Shown one piece after another: positions 33,904-42,790 of a DNA stretch of 64,000 nt. The notes beneath the pieces were generated by a model, which was given only the letters and a program-made list of their open reading frames with translations, was not told where the DNA came from and ran no database searches. Position 1 is the stretch's first letter. Each line of letters starts with the position of its first letter. The stretch comes from Paenibacillus sp. FSL R5-0766 (GTDB lineage Bacteria; Bacillota; Bacilli; Paenibacillales; Paenibacillaceae), in the NCBI RefSeq assembly GCF_037971845.1, contig NZ_CP150227.1:3286001-3350000 (forward strand). Direction: 5' to 3'. The translations under genes and the position numbers were made by a program.

Positions 33904-35142
33904 ATGGGAAAAGCACTAATCATCGGCGCCGGCGGCGTTGCTTCCGTGGCAGTACACAAATGCGTTCAAAACAGCGAAGTTTTTGAGGAAATCTGCATCG
34001 CGAGTCGTACAAAATCCAAATGTGATGAACTCAAAGCCAAGCTGGACGGCGGAAAAACAAAAATTACAACGGCACAAGTTGATGCTGACAATGTTGAAGA
34101 ACTGATCGCTTTGATCAACGAAGTTAAACCTGATATCGTTATGAACCTTGCTTTGCCGTATCAAGATCTGACTATCATGGATGCTTGCCTTGCAACTAAA
34201 ACAAATTACATGGACACAGCTAACTATGAGCCACATGATACAGCGAAGTTTGAATACAGCTGGCAATGGGATTACAAAGAGCGTTTTGAACAAGCAGGCA
34301 TCACTGCATTGCTCGGTAGTGGATTTGACCCAGGCGTAACTGGCGTATTCTCCGCTTATGCCCTGAAGCACTACTTTGACGAAATTGAGTACATTGATAT
34401 TCTGGACTGCAATGGCGGCGACCATGGCTATCCGTTTGCAACCAACTTCAACCCTGAGATCAACATTCGCGAAGTATCTGCGAACGGAAAATATTGGGAA
34501 AATGGTGAATGGATCGAGACGAAGCCAATGGAAATCAAACGTGTCTACGACTTCAAAGAAGTTGGCGAGAAAGACATGTACCTGTTGTACCATGAGGAAC
34601 TGGAATCTTTGGCAAAAAATATGCCAGGTCTGAAACGTATCCGTTTCTTCATGACATTTGGTCAAAGCTACCTGACTCACTTGAAAGCTCTTGAAAATGT
34701 AGGCATGACTTCAATCGAGCCTATTGAATATGAAGGTAAACAAATTATTCCACTGCAATTCCTGAAAGCAGTACTGCCGGATCCAGCATCCCTTGGACCA
34801 CGTACTGTAGGTAAAACAAACATCGGTTGTATTTTCAAAGGCAAAAAAGATGGTCAAGACAAAACATATTATGTATACAATATCTGTGATCACCAAGAGT
34901 GTTACAAAGAAGTGGGTTCCCAAGCGATCTCTTACACAACAGGTGTTCCAGCTATGATTGGTGCAGCAATGGTCATGACAGGCAAATGGAACAAACCAGG
35001 CGTTTATAATGTAGAAGAGTTCAACCCGGATCCATTCATGGAAGAGTTGAACAAATGGGGCCTCCCATGGGTAGAAGACTTCAACCCGGTACTCGTTGAT
35101 GAGCTGCCAGAAGAAGTTAAAGAATCGGAGCTTGTTCGTTAA
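33904..35142 (+). CDS. Carboxynorspermidine/carboxyspermidine synthase (saccharopine dehydrogenase family)
   Basis: 412 residues. The Rossmann motif G-A-G-G-V-A-S is at about 8-14, and the saccharopine-dehydrogenase C-terminal domain carries G-S-G-F-D-P-G-V-T and D-C-N-G-G-D-H-G-Y-P. The enzyme condenses aspartate beta-semialdehyde with putrescine or diaminopropane, reducing with NADPH, to make carboxyspermidine or carboxynorspermidine. The identity is fixed by the decarboxylase gene that follows after one base. The ATG at 33904 has AGGAGA upstream; a longer frame from 33787 starts inside the terminator. The usual lysine-pathway role is unlikely. Confidence 0.88.
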   Translation: MGKALIIGAGGVASVAVHKCVQNSEVFEEICIASRTKSKCDELKAKLDGGKTKITTAQVDADNVEELIALINEVKPDIVMNLALPYQDLTIMDACLATKTNYMDTANYEPHDTAKFEYSWQWDYKERFEQAGITALLGSGFDPGVTGVFSAYALKHYFDEIEYIDILDCNGGDHGYPFATNFNPEINIREVSANGKYWENGEWIETKPMEIKRVYDFKEVGEKDMYLLYHEELESLAKNMPGLKRIRFFMTFGQSYLTHLKALENVGMTSIEPIEYEGKQIIPLQFLKAVLPDPASLGPRTVGKTNIGCIFKGKKDGQDKTYYVYNICDHQECYKEVGSQAISYTTGVPAMIGAAMVMTGKWNKPGVYNVEEFNPDPFMEELNKWGLPWVEDFNPVLVDELPEEVKESELVR

Positions 35143-35143
35143 A

Positions 35144-36271
35144 ATGCGGTTCGAGCAATTACCGACACCATGTTTTGTTGTTGACGAGGCGCTTATCGAG
35201 AGAAACCTGAAAATCCTGAACGGTGTTATGCAGCGTACAGGTGCCAAAATCGTGCTTGCTCAAAAAGCATTCTCCATGACTGCGATGTATCCGCTGATTG
35301 GAGAATACATGAGCGGTGCAACGGCGAGTGGTTTGTATGAAGCGCGTCTGGGCCATGAGGAAATGGGCAAAGAGAATCATGTCTTTGCTCCAGCATACCG
35401 CGCAGAAGAGATCGACGAGATTCTCTCCATCTGCGACCACATTATTTTCAACTCATTTTCACAGCTTGCAAAATTCAAGGATAAGGCGCTTCAAGCTGGC
35501 CGTAAGGTCGGCTTGCGCGTCAACCCTGAATGTTCTACCCAAGAAGGACATGAGATCTACGATCCGTGTTCTCCGGGTTCGCGTTTTGGCGCGAAACTGG
35601 AGGATTTCGATGCAGACCTGTTGGAAGGCGTCTCCGGACTGCACTTCCACACACTGTGTCAGCAAAACTCCGACGATCTGGAGACTACGCTGAATGCAGT
35701 GGTCGATAAATTCGGACAATGGTTGCCACAAATGGAATGGATCAACTTCGGCGGTGGGCACCATATCACACGTGAAGATTATGATATTCCAAGACTGGAA
35801 GCATGCATCAAACGTATGCAGAACGATTATGGCCTGGAAGTATATCTGGAGCCGGGAGAAGCTGTTGCGCTGAACGCGGGTTATCTGGTGACCTCTGTGC
35901 TGGACTTCCATAAAAACGGTATGGACATCGCTATTCTGGATACTTCAGCTACGTGTCATATGCCGGATGTGCTGGAAATGCCATATCGTCCGCCGCTGAT
36001 CGGTTCGGGAGAAGTAGGCGAGAAAGCCCATCTGTATCGTCTTGGTGGACAAACCTGTCTGTCTGGTGACGTAATTGGGGACTATTCATTCGATCAGCCT
36101 TTGCAAGAAGGCGACCGTCTGGTATTCGAGGACATGGCGATTTACTCCATGGTGAAAACCAATACGTTCAACGGCATGCCGCTTCCAGCGATTGCAATCA
36201 AAAGAAAAGACGGCGATTGCGAAGTTGTTCGCGAATTCGGATATCAGGATTTCAAAATGAGGCTGGCATAA
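35144..36271 (+). CDS. nspC: Carboxynorspermidine/carboxyspermidine decarboxylase
   Basis: 375 residues, a PLP-dependent alanine-racemase-fold decarboxylase. The Schiff-base Lys is K41 in A-Q-K-A-F-S. Also present are L-H-F-H-T-L-C-Q-Q, F-G-G-G-H-H-I-T, L-E-P-G-E-A and the active-site C-H-M-P-D-V-L-E-M-P. It removes CO2 from carboxy(nor)spermidine to give (nor)spermidine. The start ATG lies one base after the synthase stop, so the two are coupled. Together they form a S-adenosylmethionine-independent polyamine route. A strong terminator follows. Confidence 0.92.
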   Translation: MRFEQLPTPCFVVDEALIERNLKILNGVMQRTGAKIVLAQKAFSMTAMYPLIGEYMSGATASGLYEARLGHEEMGKENHVFAPAYRAEEIDEILSICDHIIFNSFSQLAKFKDKALQAGRKVGLRVNPECSTQEGHEIYDPCSPGSRFGAKLEDFDADLLEGVSGLHFHTLCQQNSDDLETTLNAVVDKFGQWLPQMEWINFGGGHHITREDYDIPRLEACIKRMQNDYGLEVYLEPGEAVALNAGYLVTSVLDFHKNGMDIAILDTSATCHMPDVLEMPYRPPLIGSGEVGEKAHLYRLGGQTCLSGDVIGDYSFDQPLQEGDRLVFEDMAIYSMVKTNTFNGMPLPAIAIKRKDGDCEVVREFGYQDFKMRLA

Positions 36272-36324
36272 TTACTTCATTATATAGTAAGTATTAATAT
36301 AGAATTGAAAATAAATACAAAGAA

Positions 36325-36351
36325 GGGAACCTGGAGACAGGTTCCCTTTTT
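36325..36351 (+). terminator. Terminator of the polyamine operon
   Basis: GGGAACCTG (36325-36333) pairs with CAGGTTCCC (36338-36346), 4-base loop, five T. Confidence 0.92.
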
Positions 36352-36456
36352 AACGTCCAATGAAGTTTAACGATTAGATTTAATGATGTTTATCAGTGAG
36401 GTTAGGTGAATGTTTACCGGTATTAAGCCGACTTAGCTGCGACTTCAGTTTTCGGG

Positions 36457-37230
36457 TTAATTTTGTGGTTTCGAGGATGCTCTCGCAGCGTATGGAAAGA
36501 TCGGTTCTCTTAGTTCAAAGTCATACGTCAACCCATCCACAATGCCGACTACACTCTCACTGTCATACAACTCCAGCAAAAATCCAGCCATTTGTTCCGC
36601 CGTATGGAATTTTGGAACTCTGCCTTCATATTCAAACTCGTCTACATTAAAGGAATGTTTCGCAAATTCCGTCTCCGTTGCAGCCGGGGCGAGAACTTTG
36701 GCTTGCATTGCTGCGTTCTTGCCTTTCAACTCTTGCGCAAGTCCTTCCGTAAAGGCACTTACATAGAACTTGGTTGCACAGTAGGTTACTGCATCGGCTA
36801 CAATCGTATATCCACCACCAGAGGAGATATTAATGATCTGTGTGCCATCGATATCTGCATAATCACGTACATACAGGGAAGAAAGAATCGTAAGAGCTTC
36901 TATGTTAAGATGAAGCATCTGCTCAATCTTGGGCAGGTGTTGTTCGCCAACGGATGCGAAATTCCCGAATCCTGCGTTGTTAATCCACGTCTCAATGGCG
37001 TAAGCCTGGAGACTTTCATAGAATTCATGTACATTAGCGGCAATGGACAGATCCACTGTACGAATGACAACATCCAGATCAGGATTGATTTCAGCTACCT
37101 TTGCTTTTAATTTGTCCAATTCATCGGTTCTGCGTGCTGCCAGGATCATATTTTTGCCACGGGCTGCAAAAGCTAAAGCAGCTTCATATCCAATGCCCGA
37201 ACTGGCACCGGTAATCACTGTGTATTTCAT
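36457..37230 (-). CDS. Short-chain dehydrogenase/reductase
   Basis: 257 residues, classical SDR. The cofactor loop T-G-A-S-S-G-I-G lies at 7-14, N-N-A-G near 92, catalytic Ser in N-I-S-S-G-G, and Y-C-A-T-K supplies Tyr and Lys. It is similar to YqjQ/DltE-type oxidoreductases. AGGAGG precedes the ATG at 37230. It is divergent from a MerR regulator, with a 19-base-spacer promoter in the gap pointing at this gene, so it is probably activated by that regulator under a chemical stress. Confidence 0.88.
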   Translation of the reverse strand: MKYTVITGASSGIGYEAALAFAARGKNMILAARRTDELDKLKAKVAEINPDLDVVIRTVDLSIAANVHEFYESLQAYAIETWINNAGFGNFASVGEQHLPKIEQMLHLNIEALTILSSLYVRDYADIDGTQIINISSGGGYTIVADAVTYCATKFYVSAFTEGLAQELKGKNAAMQAKVLAPAATETEFAKHSFNVDEFEYEGRVPKFHTAEQMAGFLLELYDSESVVGIVDGLTYDFELREPIFPYAARASSKPQN

Positions 37231-37284
37231 GGGAATTCCTCCTGGATCTGATTTCATTTTTTATTGTGATATGACCACGAGTTG

Positions 37285-37315
37285 ATTATACTGATTAGAG
37301 CTTACTCTAAGTCAA
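37285..37315 (-). promoter_or_regulatory. MerR-type promoter of the SDR gene
   Basis: Leftward -35 TTGACT (complement of 37310-37315), exactly 19 bases, -10 TATAAT (complement of 37285-37290). The spacer holds the dyad TTAGAG-CTTA-CTCTAA (37295-37310). The long spacer is the mark of MerR activation. Confidence 0.75.
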
Positions 37316-37341
37316 GCGTGAAAATGGAGGGGAGGTTAACC

Positions 37342-37698
37342 ATGCATACCATTGGTGAAGTGGCAGAATTACTCCATATCAGTGCACATACATTACGTTA
37401 TTATGAGAAGGAACAGATTGTAACTCCTCTCCGAGATGCGAGTGGAGACAGGCGATACAACGAGTCACACCTGAAATGGCTGCAATTTGTAATTAAATTA
37501 AAAGAGACTCAGATGCCCATTGCTACCATTAAGAAGTATGCATCCTTGTTTCAGGAAGGGGAGCATACGGCGGCGGATCGTTTGAAGCTGCTGGAGGAGC
37601 ATAAAGCGGCGATTCAAAAACAGATGCACATACTTAACACAGCAGATGAGATGCTTGAGCATAAAATTTCGTCGTATCGAAAGTTCATCGGACAATAG
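37342..37698 (+). CDS. MerR-family transcriptional regulator
   Basis: 118 residues. The winged helix is at the N-terminus (H-T-I-G-E-V-A-E-L-L; H-T-L-R-Y-Y-E-K-E), followed by a dimerisation helix. There is no Cys cluster, so metal sensing is unlikely. It is similar in design to the AdhR-like protein at 6531-6944. GGAGGGGAGG precedes the ATG. Probable activator of the divergent SDR gene. Confidence 0.87.
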   Translation: MHTIGEVAELLHISAHTLRYYEKEQIVTPLRDASGDRRYNESHLKWLQFVIKLKETQMPIATIKKYASLFQEGEHTAADRLKLLEEHKAAIQKQMHILNTADEMLEHKISSYRKFIGQ

Positions 37699-37788
37699 TG
37701 TAACAGACACCAATGACGTTCTATTGCCAAAACAGTGATTTTTATTATAGACTATTTTTTATCGGTTGTTTATCAAGGGGGAAAAGCA

Positions 37789-38661
37789 ATGCATCAAATC
37801 AGAAAACAAAAGTCAAATAAGTTAAAAATCCTCTCCAAAGTATTATTAATTATCATTGGGGGATTTATAACGGCATATGGTCTGGAAGCCATATTGATCC
37901 CGAATAATGTCTCTGATGGTGGTGTCACAGGTCTGAGTATCGTAGGATCACAGCTGTTCGGATTACCACTGGGGATGCTCATCGGGATTATTAACATTCC
38001 ATTTGTGTGGCTCGGGTACAAGCAAATCGGAAAAAGCTTTGCGTTATATTCGATCATCGGTATTGCTTCACTCGCAATCAGCACCAGTCTGATGCACCAT
38101 GTACCAACCATCATTGAAGGTGATACCTTGCTTGTTACGGTTGTCGGCGGGATTATCATCGGTTTTGGTATGGGACTTGCATTACGTAATGGCGGGGCAT
38201 TGGATGGCATAGATATGCTGGCTGTACTCCTTTCCCGAAAAGTACCTTTTGGAACCAGTGATCTAATTCTGTTCCTCAACATGTTTGTCTTTATTGTCGT
38301 TTCTACCGTGTTTGGTCTGCAAGGCGCGATCTTGTCAGGACTTGCGTATTTTATTGCTTCCAAAGTAATACATATTGTTGAAGAGGGCTTGAGCGGCTCC
38401 AAAACATTTAAAATTATTACGAATCAACCAGAAATCATGGTTGAAACCATTCGTGACCGATTAGGTCGTGGAGCAACGTATACCGATGCATACGGTGGCT
38501 ACTCTAATGAGCAATTCAAGGAAATCACTTGTGTTATTAACCGGATGGAAGAGAGTAAAATTAAAGATATCATTCATGAAATTGACCCAACTGCCTTTGT
38601 AGTTGTATACGATGTAGCTGAAGTAAGAGGCGGCAATTTCAAAAAGAAAGATATTCACTGA
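37789..38661 (+). CDS. YitT-family membrane protein (DUF161/DUF2179)
   Basis: 290 residues. About five or six membrane segments in the first 190 residues (I-I-G-G-F-I-T-A-Y-G-L-E near 20; L-R-N-G-G-A-L-D-G near 130) are followed by a soluble DUF2179 domain with T-Y-T-D-A-Y-G-G-Y-S. Bacillus and Paenibacillus genomes carry many paralogues of unknown function. AAGGGGGA precedes the ATG at 37789. It has its own terminator. Confidence 0.88.
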   Translation: MHQIRKQKSNKLKILSKVLLIIIGGFITAYGLEAILIPNNVSDGGVTGLSIVGSQLFGLPLGMLIGIINIPFVWLGYKQIGKSFALYSIIGIASLAISTSLMHHVPTIIEGDTLLVTVVGGIIIGFGMGLALRNGGALDGIDMLAVLLSRKVPFGTSDLILFLNMFVFIVVSTVFGLQGAILSGLAYFIASKVIHIVEEGLSGSKTFKIITNQPEIMVETIRDRLGRGATYTDAYGGYSNEQFKEITCVINRMEESKIKDIIHEIDPTAFVVVYDVAEVRGGNFKKKDIH

Positions 38662-38694
38662 TTCCGAAAAACAAAATTAACTTATACGTAGTTG

Positions 38695-38725
38695 GTCAAC
38701 CAGGAACTTCTGGTTGGCTTTTTTT
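38695..38725 (+). terminator. Terminator of the yitT-like gene
   Basis: GTCAACCAG pairs with CTGGTTGGC (one wobble), followed by seven T. Confidence 0.88.
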
Positions 38726-38795
38726 GTTTGTTCACAGCTTAACTTTGAGTTTTAAAAGGCGCATTTCCTTGTTAATTTAATACGAATATTTAAAT

Positions 38796-38853
38796 TTGCA
38801 AATGAAATGAAGATGGTTTATTATTATATCAAATGATACAAATAACTATCATT
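38796..38853 (+). promoter_or_regulatory. Promoter and operator of the SMR pair
   Basis: -35 TTGCAA (38796-38801), 17 bases, -10 TATTAT (38819-38824). Around the start point lie AATGATA (38832-38838) and TATCATT (38847-38853), a perfect inverted repeat with an 8-base spacer, a likely repressor site. No guanidine riboswitch was found. Confidence 0.55.
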
Positions 38854-38913
38854 ATTTCAAATTAAGTGTTGATCACAAAACAACAACATGAATGCAGAAG
38901 AGGAGAATGTTTT

Positions 38914-39255
38914 ATGGCATGGTTATTTCTTATTCTTGGAGGAATCTTAGAGATAGGTTGGGCATTAGGTTTGTCATTCTCCGATGGTTTTTCGAAAATC
39001 GAGATCGTAATCCCCACGGTTATTTTAATGATTGGCAGCTTCTACTTCTTTGCAAAATCCACTAAAATACTTCCTGTATCCACCGCTTATGCGGTGTTTA
39101 CCGGACTTGGTTCATTTGGAACCGCAATTGTGGGAATGATTTTTTTGGGGGACTCCGTAAGTGCAATTAAAATCGTGCTGGTCATGATATTAATCAGTTG
39201 CATCATCGGTCTGAAATTTGTATCCAATGAACCTAAACAAAAGGCAGGTGTATAG
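38914..39255 (+). CDS. Small multidrug resistance (SMR) transporter, subunit 1
   Basis: 113 residues, four membrane segments. It starts W-L-F-L-I-L-G-G-I-L-E-I-G-W, with the essential membrane Glu at about residue 13. It is the YkkC-like member of a heterodimeric pair with the next gene; such pairs export cationic drugs or guanidinium. GAGGAG precedes the ATG at 38914; the longer frame from 38866 lacks a site. The subunit genes are separated by only two bases. Confidence 0.88.
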   Translation: MAWLFLILGGILEIGWALGLSFSDGFSKIEIVIPTVILMIGSFYFFAKSTKILPVSTAYAVFTGLGSFGTAIVGMIFLGDSVSAIKIVLVMILISCIIGLKFVSNEPKQKAGV

Positions 39256-39257
39256 AT

Positions 39258-39572
39258 ATGAGTTGGTTTTTCTTAATCTTGGCTGGTTTATTTGAAGTTG
39301 GCGGTGTAATATTTCTGAAACTTTCAGATGGATTTACCAAATTGAAACATACATTTACGTTCGCTCTGTTTTTGGGATTAAGTTTTATTTTTCTTTCCCT
39401 GTCTTTGAGAGAGATACCAATCAGCATTGGTTATGGAATCTGGACAGGTATTGGGGCATCGGGCAGTGTACTATTAGGAATGTATGTATTCAAAGAGCCC
39501 AAAAATGCTAAGAAATTGGCTATCGTTAGTGGGATCATCGTCAGTATTGTGGGATTGAAACTAGTCTCTTAA
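39258..39572 (+). CDS. Small multidrug resistance (SMR) transporter, subunit 2
   Basis: 104 residues, four membrane segments, with Glu in L-F-E-V-G-G near residue 13 and the conserved Y-G-I-W-T-G-I-G-A in segment 3. It is the YkkD-like partner of the preceding subunit, probably inserted in the opposite orientation to form a dual-topology dimer. Translation is coupled to the first gene. Confidence 0.88.
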   Translation: MSWFFLILAGLFEVGGVIFLKLSDGFTKLKHTFTFALFLGLSFIFLSLSLREIPISIGYGIWTGIGASGSVLLGMYVFKEPKNAKKLAIVSGIIVSIVGLKLVS

Positions 39573-39705
39573 CTGTATAAATTAGCTACACTAACAACGG
39601 AACGATATCCATCTCATCTATATTCATGCATAAGTACAGCTCTCTTATGGAAAACTTCTATAGTGCGAATACAATGCATGATTTCATGTATGGGAGGTTA
39701 GCATA

Positions 39706-39900
39706 GTGACAAAACAAGACCCGCAAGAGCTATTGAAGCAAAAACACGAGCTGGATGAGCAAAAAAGACAGTTCACTAATTTTTCGCGGAATATTTCAGG
39801 TCATGGTGAGGTTGAAGCTGGTCAAGAGTTCAGTGTTGACCGGGTACCAGATGATCAAAACCGTATGAAATCGGTTGAGAACAGACGTGGCGAAGCCTAA
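39706..39900 (+). CDS. Small hydrophilic protein of unknown function
   Basis: 64 residues, rich in Lys, Gln, Glu and Asp, with a probable helix in the first 28 residues (L-K-Q-K-H-E-L-D-E-Q-K-R) and a disordered tail. The start is GTG, 9 bases after GGGAGG. A GC-rich stem follows the stop. I do not recognise the family. The good ribosome binding site and the terminator support a real gene. Confidence 0.6.
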   Translation: MTKQDPQELLKQKHELDEQKRQFTNFSRNISGHGEVEAGQEFSVDRVPDDQNRMKSVENRRGEA

Positions 39901-39913
39901 AACGTTACAACAT

Positions 39914-39941
39914 AAGCCGATCCTTTCCTGGATCGGCTTAT
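39914..39941 (+). terminator. Hairpin after the small protein gene
   Basis: AAGCCGATCC (39914-39923) pairs with GGATCGGCTT (39930-39939), 10 base pairs. The U-tract is short. Confidence 0.6.
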
Positions 39942-40116
39942 TCGTGCGTAGCAGTTTGATAAACAAAGAATATGTATTGTAATTGCGCATAGGAGAGTAT
40001 ATATATGGTGGTCAATCGTTGGAAAAGGTCGTATATTAATAATATGTCGATTGTGGAATTGAATATGGACCACATCGCAAAATGATAAACGATCTTACAT
40101 AGAAGGACGGGAAAAA

Positions 40117-41250
40117 ATGGATTTTAAACCGCTTGCTTCATTTATCGACCGCATTACATCCTGGCGTATACCGTGGGCAGAGGTGCTGGTGATGCATCGA
40201 AATGATACCGTTTTCCATTATCGTAATGGATACGCCAATCTGGAAGAGAAAACACCTATCGGTGATGGAGCGATCTTCAATCTATATTCCATGACCAAAA
40301 TTATGACCTGCGTGGCAGGACTGCAACTGATGGAGAAAGGGGCAATCCTGTTAAGTGATCCCTTGTCTGATTATCTGCCAGAGTATGCTGAGATGACGGT
40401 AAAGAAAACGATGCCGAACGAGGAGATCCGACTGGAAAAGGCGACAAGAGCCATTACAGTACGTGATTTGTTCACCATGACTGCCGGGTTCTCGTATGAC
40501 GTTGGTTGTCCAAGCATTCAAGAAGCTGTAAAAAGCACCGATGGAACATTGCCAACACGTGATTTCGCGAGAGCGCTTGCGAAAGAACCGTTGCTGTTTG
40601 AACCAGGGACACACTGGAATTACAGCATGTGCCATGATGTGCTGGGAGCCTTGGTGGAAGTGGTAAGTGGCAAACGCTTTGGTACGTATCTGCGGGACGA
40701 AATCACCGGACCCCTTGGCATGAACGATACAGCATTTAATCTGAACGATGAGCAGCAGACACGTCTGATTCCACAGTATGCTTACAATGATGAGCTTGAA
40801 AAGGCTGTACGTTTGGACGGCAATGGATTCCGTGTGGGTACTGAGCTGGAAAGCGGCGGTGCAGGGTTACTATCAACCGTTAGCGATTATGCACGTTTTC
40901 TGAACGCGCTTACTGGGCATGGTACTAGTCCCGAAGGCGTGCGCATTCTGTCACAAGCTTCAGTGGAACTGATGCGAACGGACCACCTGAATGAGATGAC
41001 TCGTGCTGATTATTCCTGGGATCATATGTATGGATACGGCTATGGACTGGGTGTTCGCACACATATCTCCAAAGCAGGAAGCGGCTCACTGAGTCCAATT
41101 GGCGAATTTGGATGGAGCGGCGCTGCTGGTTGTATGGCTATTATTGATCCGGATTCACAGCTTACAGTCATGTATGCACAGCACCTGCTGAACAGTCAGG
41201 AGCCGTACGTTCAACGACGCTTACGAAATGTGGTATACTCCTGCCTGTAA
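40117..41250 (+). CDS. Serine hydrolase of the beta-lactamase class C/esterase family
   Basis: 377 residues without a signal peptide, so cytoplasmic. The catalytic S-M-T-K is at 58-61. The second motif region is H-W-N-Y-S-M-C-H-D, in which the usual Tyr-x-Asn is Tyr-Ser-Met. F-G-W-S-G-A-A-G stands in for the K-T-G box. This pattern fits EstB-type esterases rather than penicillin-hydrolysing enzymes. Substrate unknown. It is a single gene with a terminator. Confidence 0.85.
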   Translation: MDFKPLASFIDRITSWRIPWAEVLVMHRNDTVFHYRNGYANLEEKTPIGDGAIFNLYSMTKIMTCVAGLQLMEKGAILLSDPLSDYLPEYAEMTVKKTMPNEEIRLEKATRAITVRDLFTMTAGFSYDVGCPSIQEAVKSTDGTLPTRDFARALAKEPLLFEPGTHWNYSMCHDVLGALVEVVSGKRFGTYLRDEITGPLGMNDTAFNLNDEQQTRLIPQYAYNDELEKAVRLDGNGFRVGTELESGGAGLLSTVSDYARFLNALTGHGTSPEGVRILSQASVELMRTDHLNEMTRADYSWDHMYGYGYGLGVRTHISKAGSGSLSPIGEFGWSGAAGCMAIIDPDSQLTVMYAQHLLNSQEPYVQRRLRNVVYSCL

Positions 41251-41278
41251 ATCATATCGTATTCGAAGTTACTTGAAG

Positions 41279-41302
41279 AGCCGCTAAATAGCGGCTTTTT
41301 TA
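41279..41302 (+). terminator. Terminator of the serine hydrolase gene
   Basis: AGCCGCTA pairs with TAGCGGCT around AA, followed by T. It is one of a set of nearly identical terminators in this window. Confidence 0.9.
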
Positions 41303-41545
41303 TGTTATATGAGTCGAAATCTATTCATTAGATTGTTATTTCTTTATTAGAAAGGGTATGTTATCATTCTTAGGAAAATAGTACTAGTAGGGGGGTATGC
41401 TTATTGAACATGAACTTAAATTCATTACATAGTTTAATCAAGATTACACGCTAGCAAGTATCTGTTTGAATGTTGAAATTGTGCACGATTCATAATTAGA
41501 AAAGAGCTGTTAGATTTTATTTTTTTACTCAAAGGAGAGTCATCG

Positions 41546-42688
41546 ATGATACACCCTAAGCACCAATCAAAATGGGCTTCTCTGGCCTTACTTACCTTAT
41601 TCGTCTACGTTCTGAGCGGATTGCTCCTGCTACCACCCAATGCTGCTGCCAAAGGAGAGCAAATCTCCGCCAAACAGCTCGAAAGTATGAGTCGGCTTTC
41701 ATTTACGCTTCGTGATGCCAAACAAACGGCTTACACCGTTTATATTTTTGCTTATGATGAACAGAAGAGTACACTAACCGAAGAAAATGGTTGGACCAAC
41801 AATAAAAAAGGCGACAAGAGTTATTCAGGAACGTATCGTGCAGCCTTGCTGAAAAAAGGCGCAGCATACGGAACAGTCCAAGCAGCAAAACTGGATCTGA
41901 ATACGATTATTTTGCCTCAAACCTGGAACTTTGTTGTGAAAAGCAAAGAGGCTAGTACACCAGACATGCTGATGATCACCGATTGGGGAACTTCTAATTT
42001 CAATGAGGTGAAAACGTATATTGTTCGTTCCGGGGAATTGCGCCGTGTAACATATGTCGATAATAAGGGGAAAAAAATCGACGATTCCTACTCTGCAAGC
42101 AGAGATGATGGAATCCGTACTCTTTCAGGTGCCCGAGTGCAGTTCAAAAATTACAACAACCTTCAATTTGTCTATGGGGTTGATACGTTTAAGCTGAATG
42201 TGAACAAATTGGAATTGCGGTTGGAAGATACACGTAACCTCCGTTCAGAAGCTTGGCCAAACTCGGGTGTTGGCGATCGCGCTTACCTGAAAAGCCTGAA
42301 GGAAGCTGCTATAAAGGGTGTGTTGCCAGGCCGGACGGACATCAAGATTGGCATGACGCTTCAAAATGCGCAAAAAAAGCTGGGGAAACCCAATTCTCGT
42401 TCAAACGGGGAATGGGGAGCGTACTATTATTATTCTAAATTCGGCATCGGGTTTGATTCATACATGCACGAGCTTAGCAAGAAATCACGTATTGCAGTTA
42501 TCCAGCTGTACAATGAAAAGCAGTACCTCTCACCATGGAATGTGAAACGATGGATGGGAAAACCCACCTCGGAATATTATAATGAAGTTGTGGGTGGTTA
42601 TGAGATGGAATATGAGCTGGGTAAGCACACTATAGTTTTTAATTATTTGGAAGAAGAAGACTTAATTGACTTTACGAATATATATTAA
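41546..42688 (+). CDS. Secreted protein with C-terminal DUF4309-like domain
   Basis: 380 residues. An N-terminal signal peptide or anchor (about 10-35, ending P-N-A-A-A-K) points to export. Residues 36-240 form an unrecognised region of beta character. The last 130 residues (G-V-L-P-G-R-T-D-I-K-I-G-M-T then K-L-G-K-P) resemble DUF4309 of B. subtilis YjgB-like proteins, built from two SmpA/OmlA-like repeats. AAAGGAGAG precedes the ATG. A symmetrical terminator separates it from the convergent transporter. Function unknown. Confidence 0.8.
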   Translation: MIHPKHQSKWASLALLTLFVYVLSGLLLLPPNAAAKGEQISAKQLESMSRLSFTLRDAKQTAYTVYIFAYDEQKSTLTEENGWTNNKKGDKSYSGTYRAALLKKGAAYGTVQAAKLDLNTIILPQTWNFVVKSKEASTPDMLMITDWGTSNFNEVKTYIVRSGELRRVTYVDNKGKKIDDSYSASRDDGIRTLSGARVQFKNYNNLQFVYGVDTFKLNVNKLELRLEDTRNLRSEAWPNSGVGDRAYLKSLKEAAIKGVLPGRTDIKIGMTLQNAQKKLGKPNSRSNGEWGAYYYYSKFGIGFDSYMHELSKKSRIAVIQLYNEKQYLSPWNVKRWMGKPTSEYYNEVVGGYEMEYELGKHTIVFNYLEEEDLIDFTNIY

Positions 42689-42733
42689 GGTATAACATCG
42701 TAAAGAAATGAAGCATAGCTTAATCACATTTAC

Positions 42734-42763
42734 AAAAAAAGCCGCTAATTAGCGGCTTTTTTT
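42734..42763. terminator. Bidirectional terminator between convergent genes
   Basis: GCCGCTAATTAGCGGC is a perfect palindrome flanked by seven A on the left and seven T on the right, so it works in both directions. Confidence 0.92.
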
Positions 42764-42790
42764 GTTATCCATGAAAGTGGGACGCGTAGT

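Noticed and set aside
33916..34680. 254-codon leftward frame opposite the carboxynorspermidine synthase
   Set aside because: Antisense to a strongly conserved enzyme; no start site and no recognisable domain.
37794..38402. 202-codon leftward frame opposite the YitT protein
   Set aside because: Antisense of hydrophobic codons gives long open frames; no ribosome binding site.
38662..38913. Guanidine-I (ykkC) riboswitch before the SMR pair
   Set aside because: None of the conserved segments were found; the region is AT-rich with a simple inverted repeat.
41404..41454. 16-codon TTG-started ORF with GGGGGG upstream
   Set aside because: Spacing is acceptable but the peptide has no feature suggesting function and the G-run may be chance. 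The 295-base gap it lies in shows nothing else.
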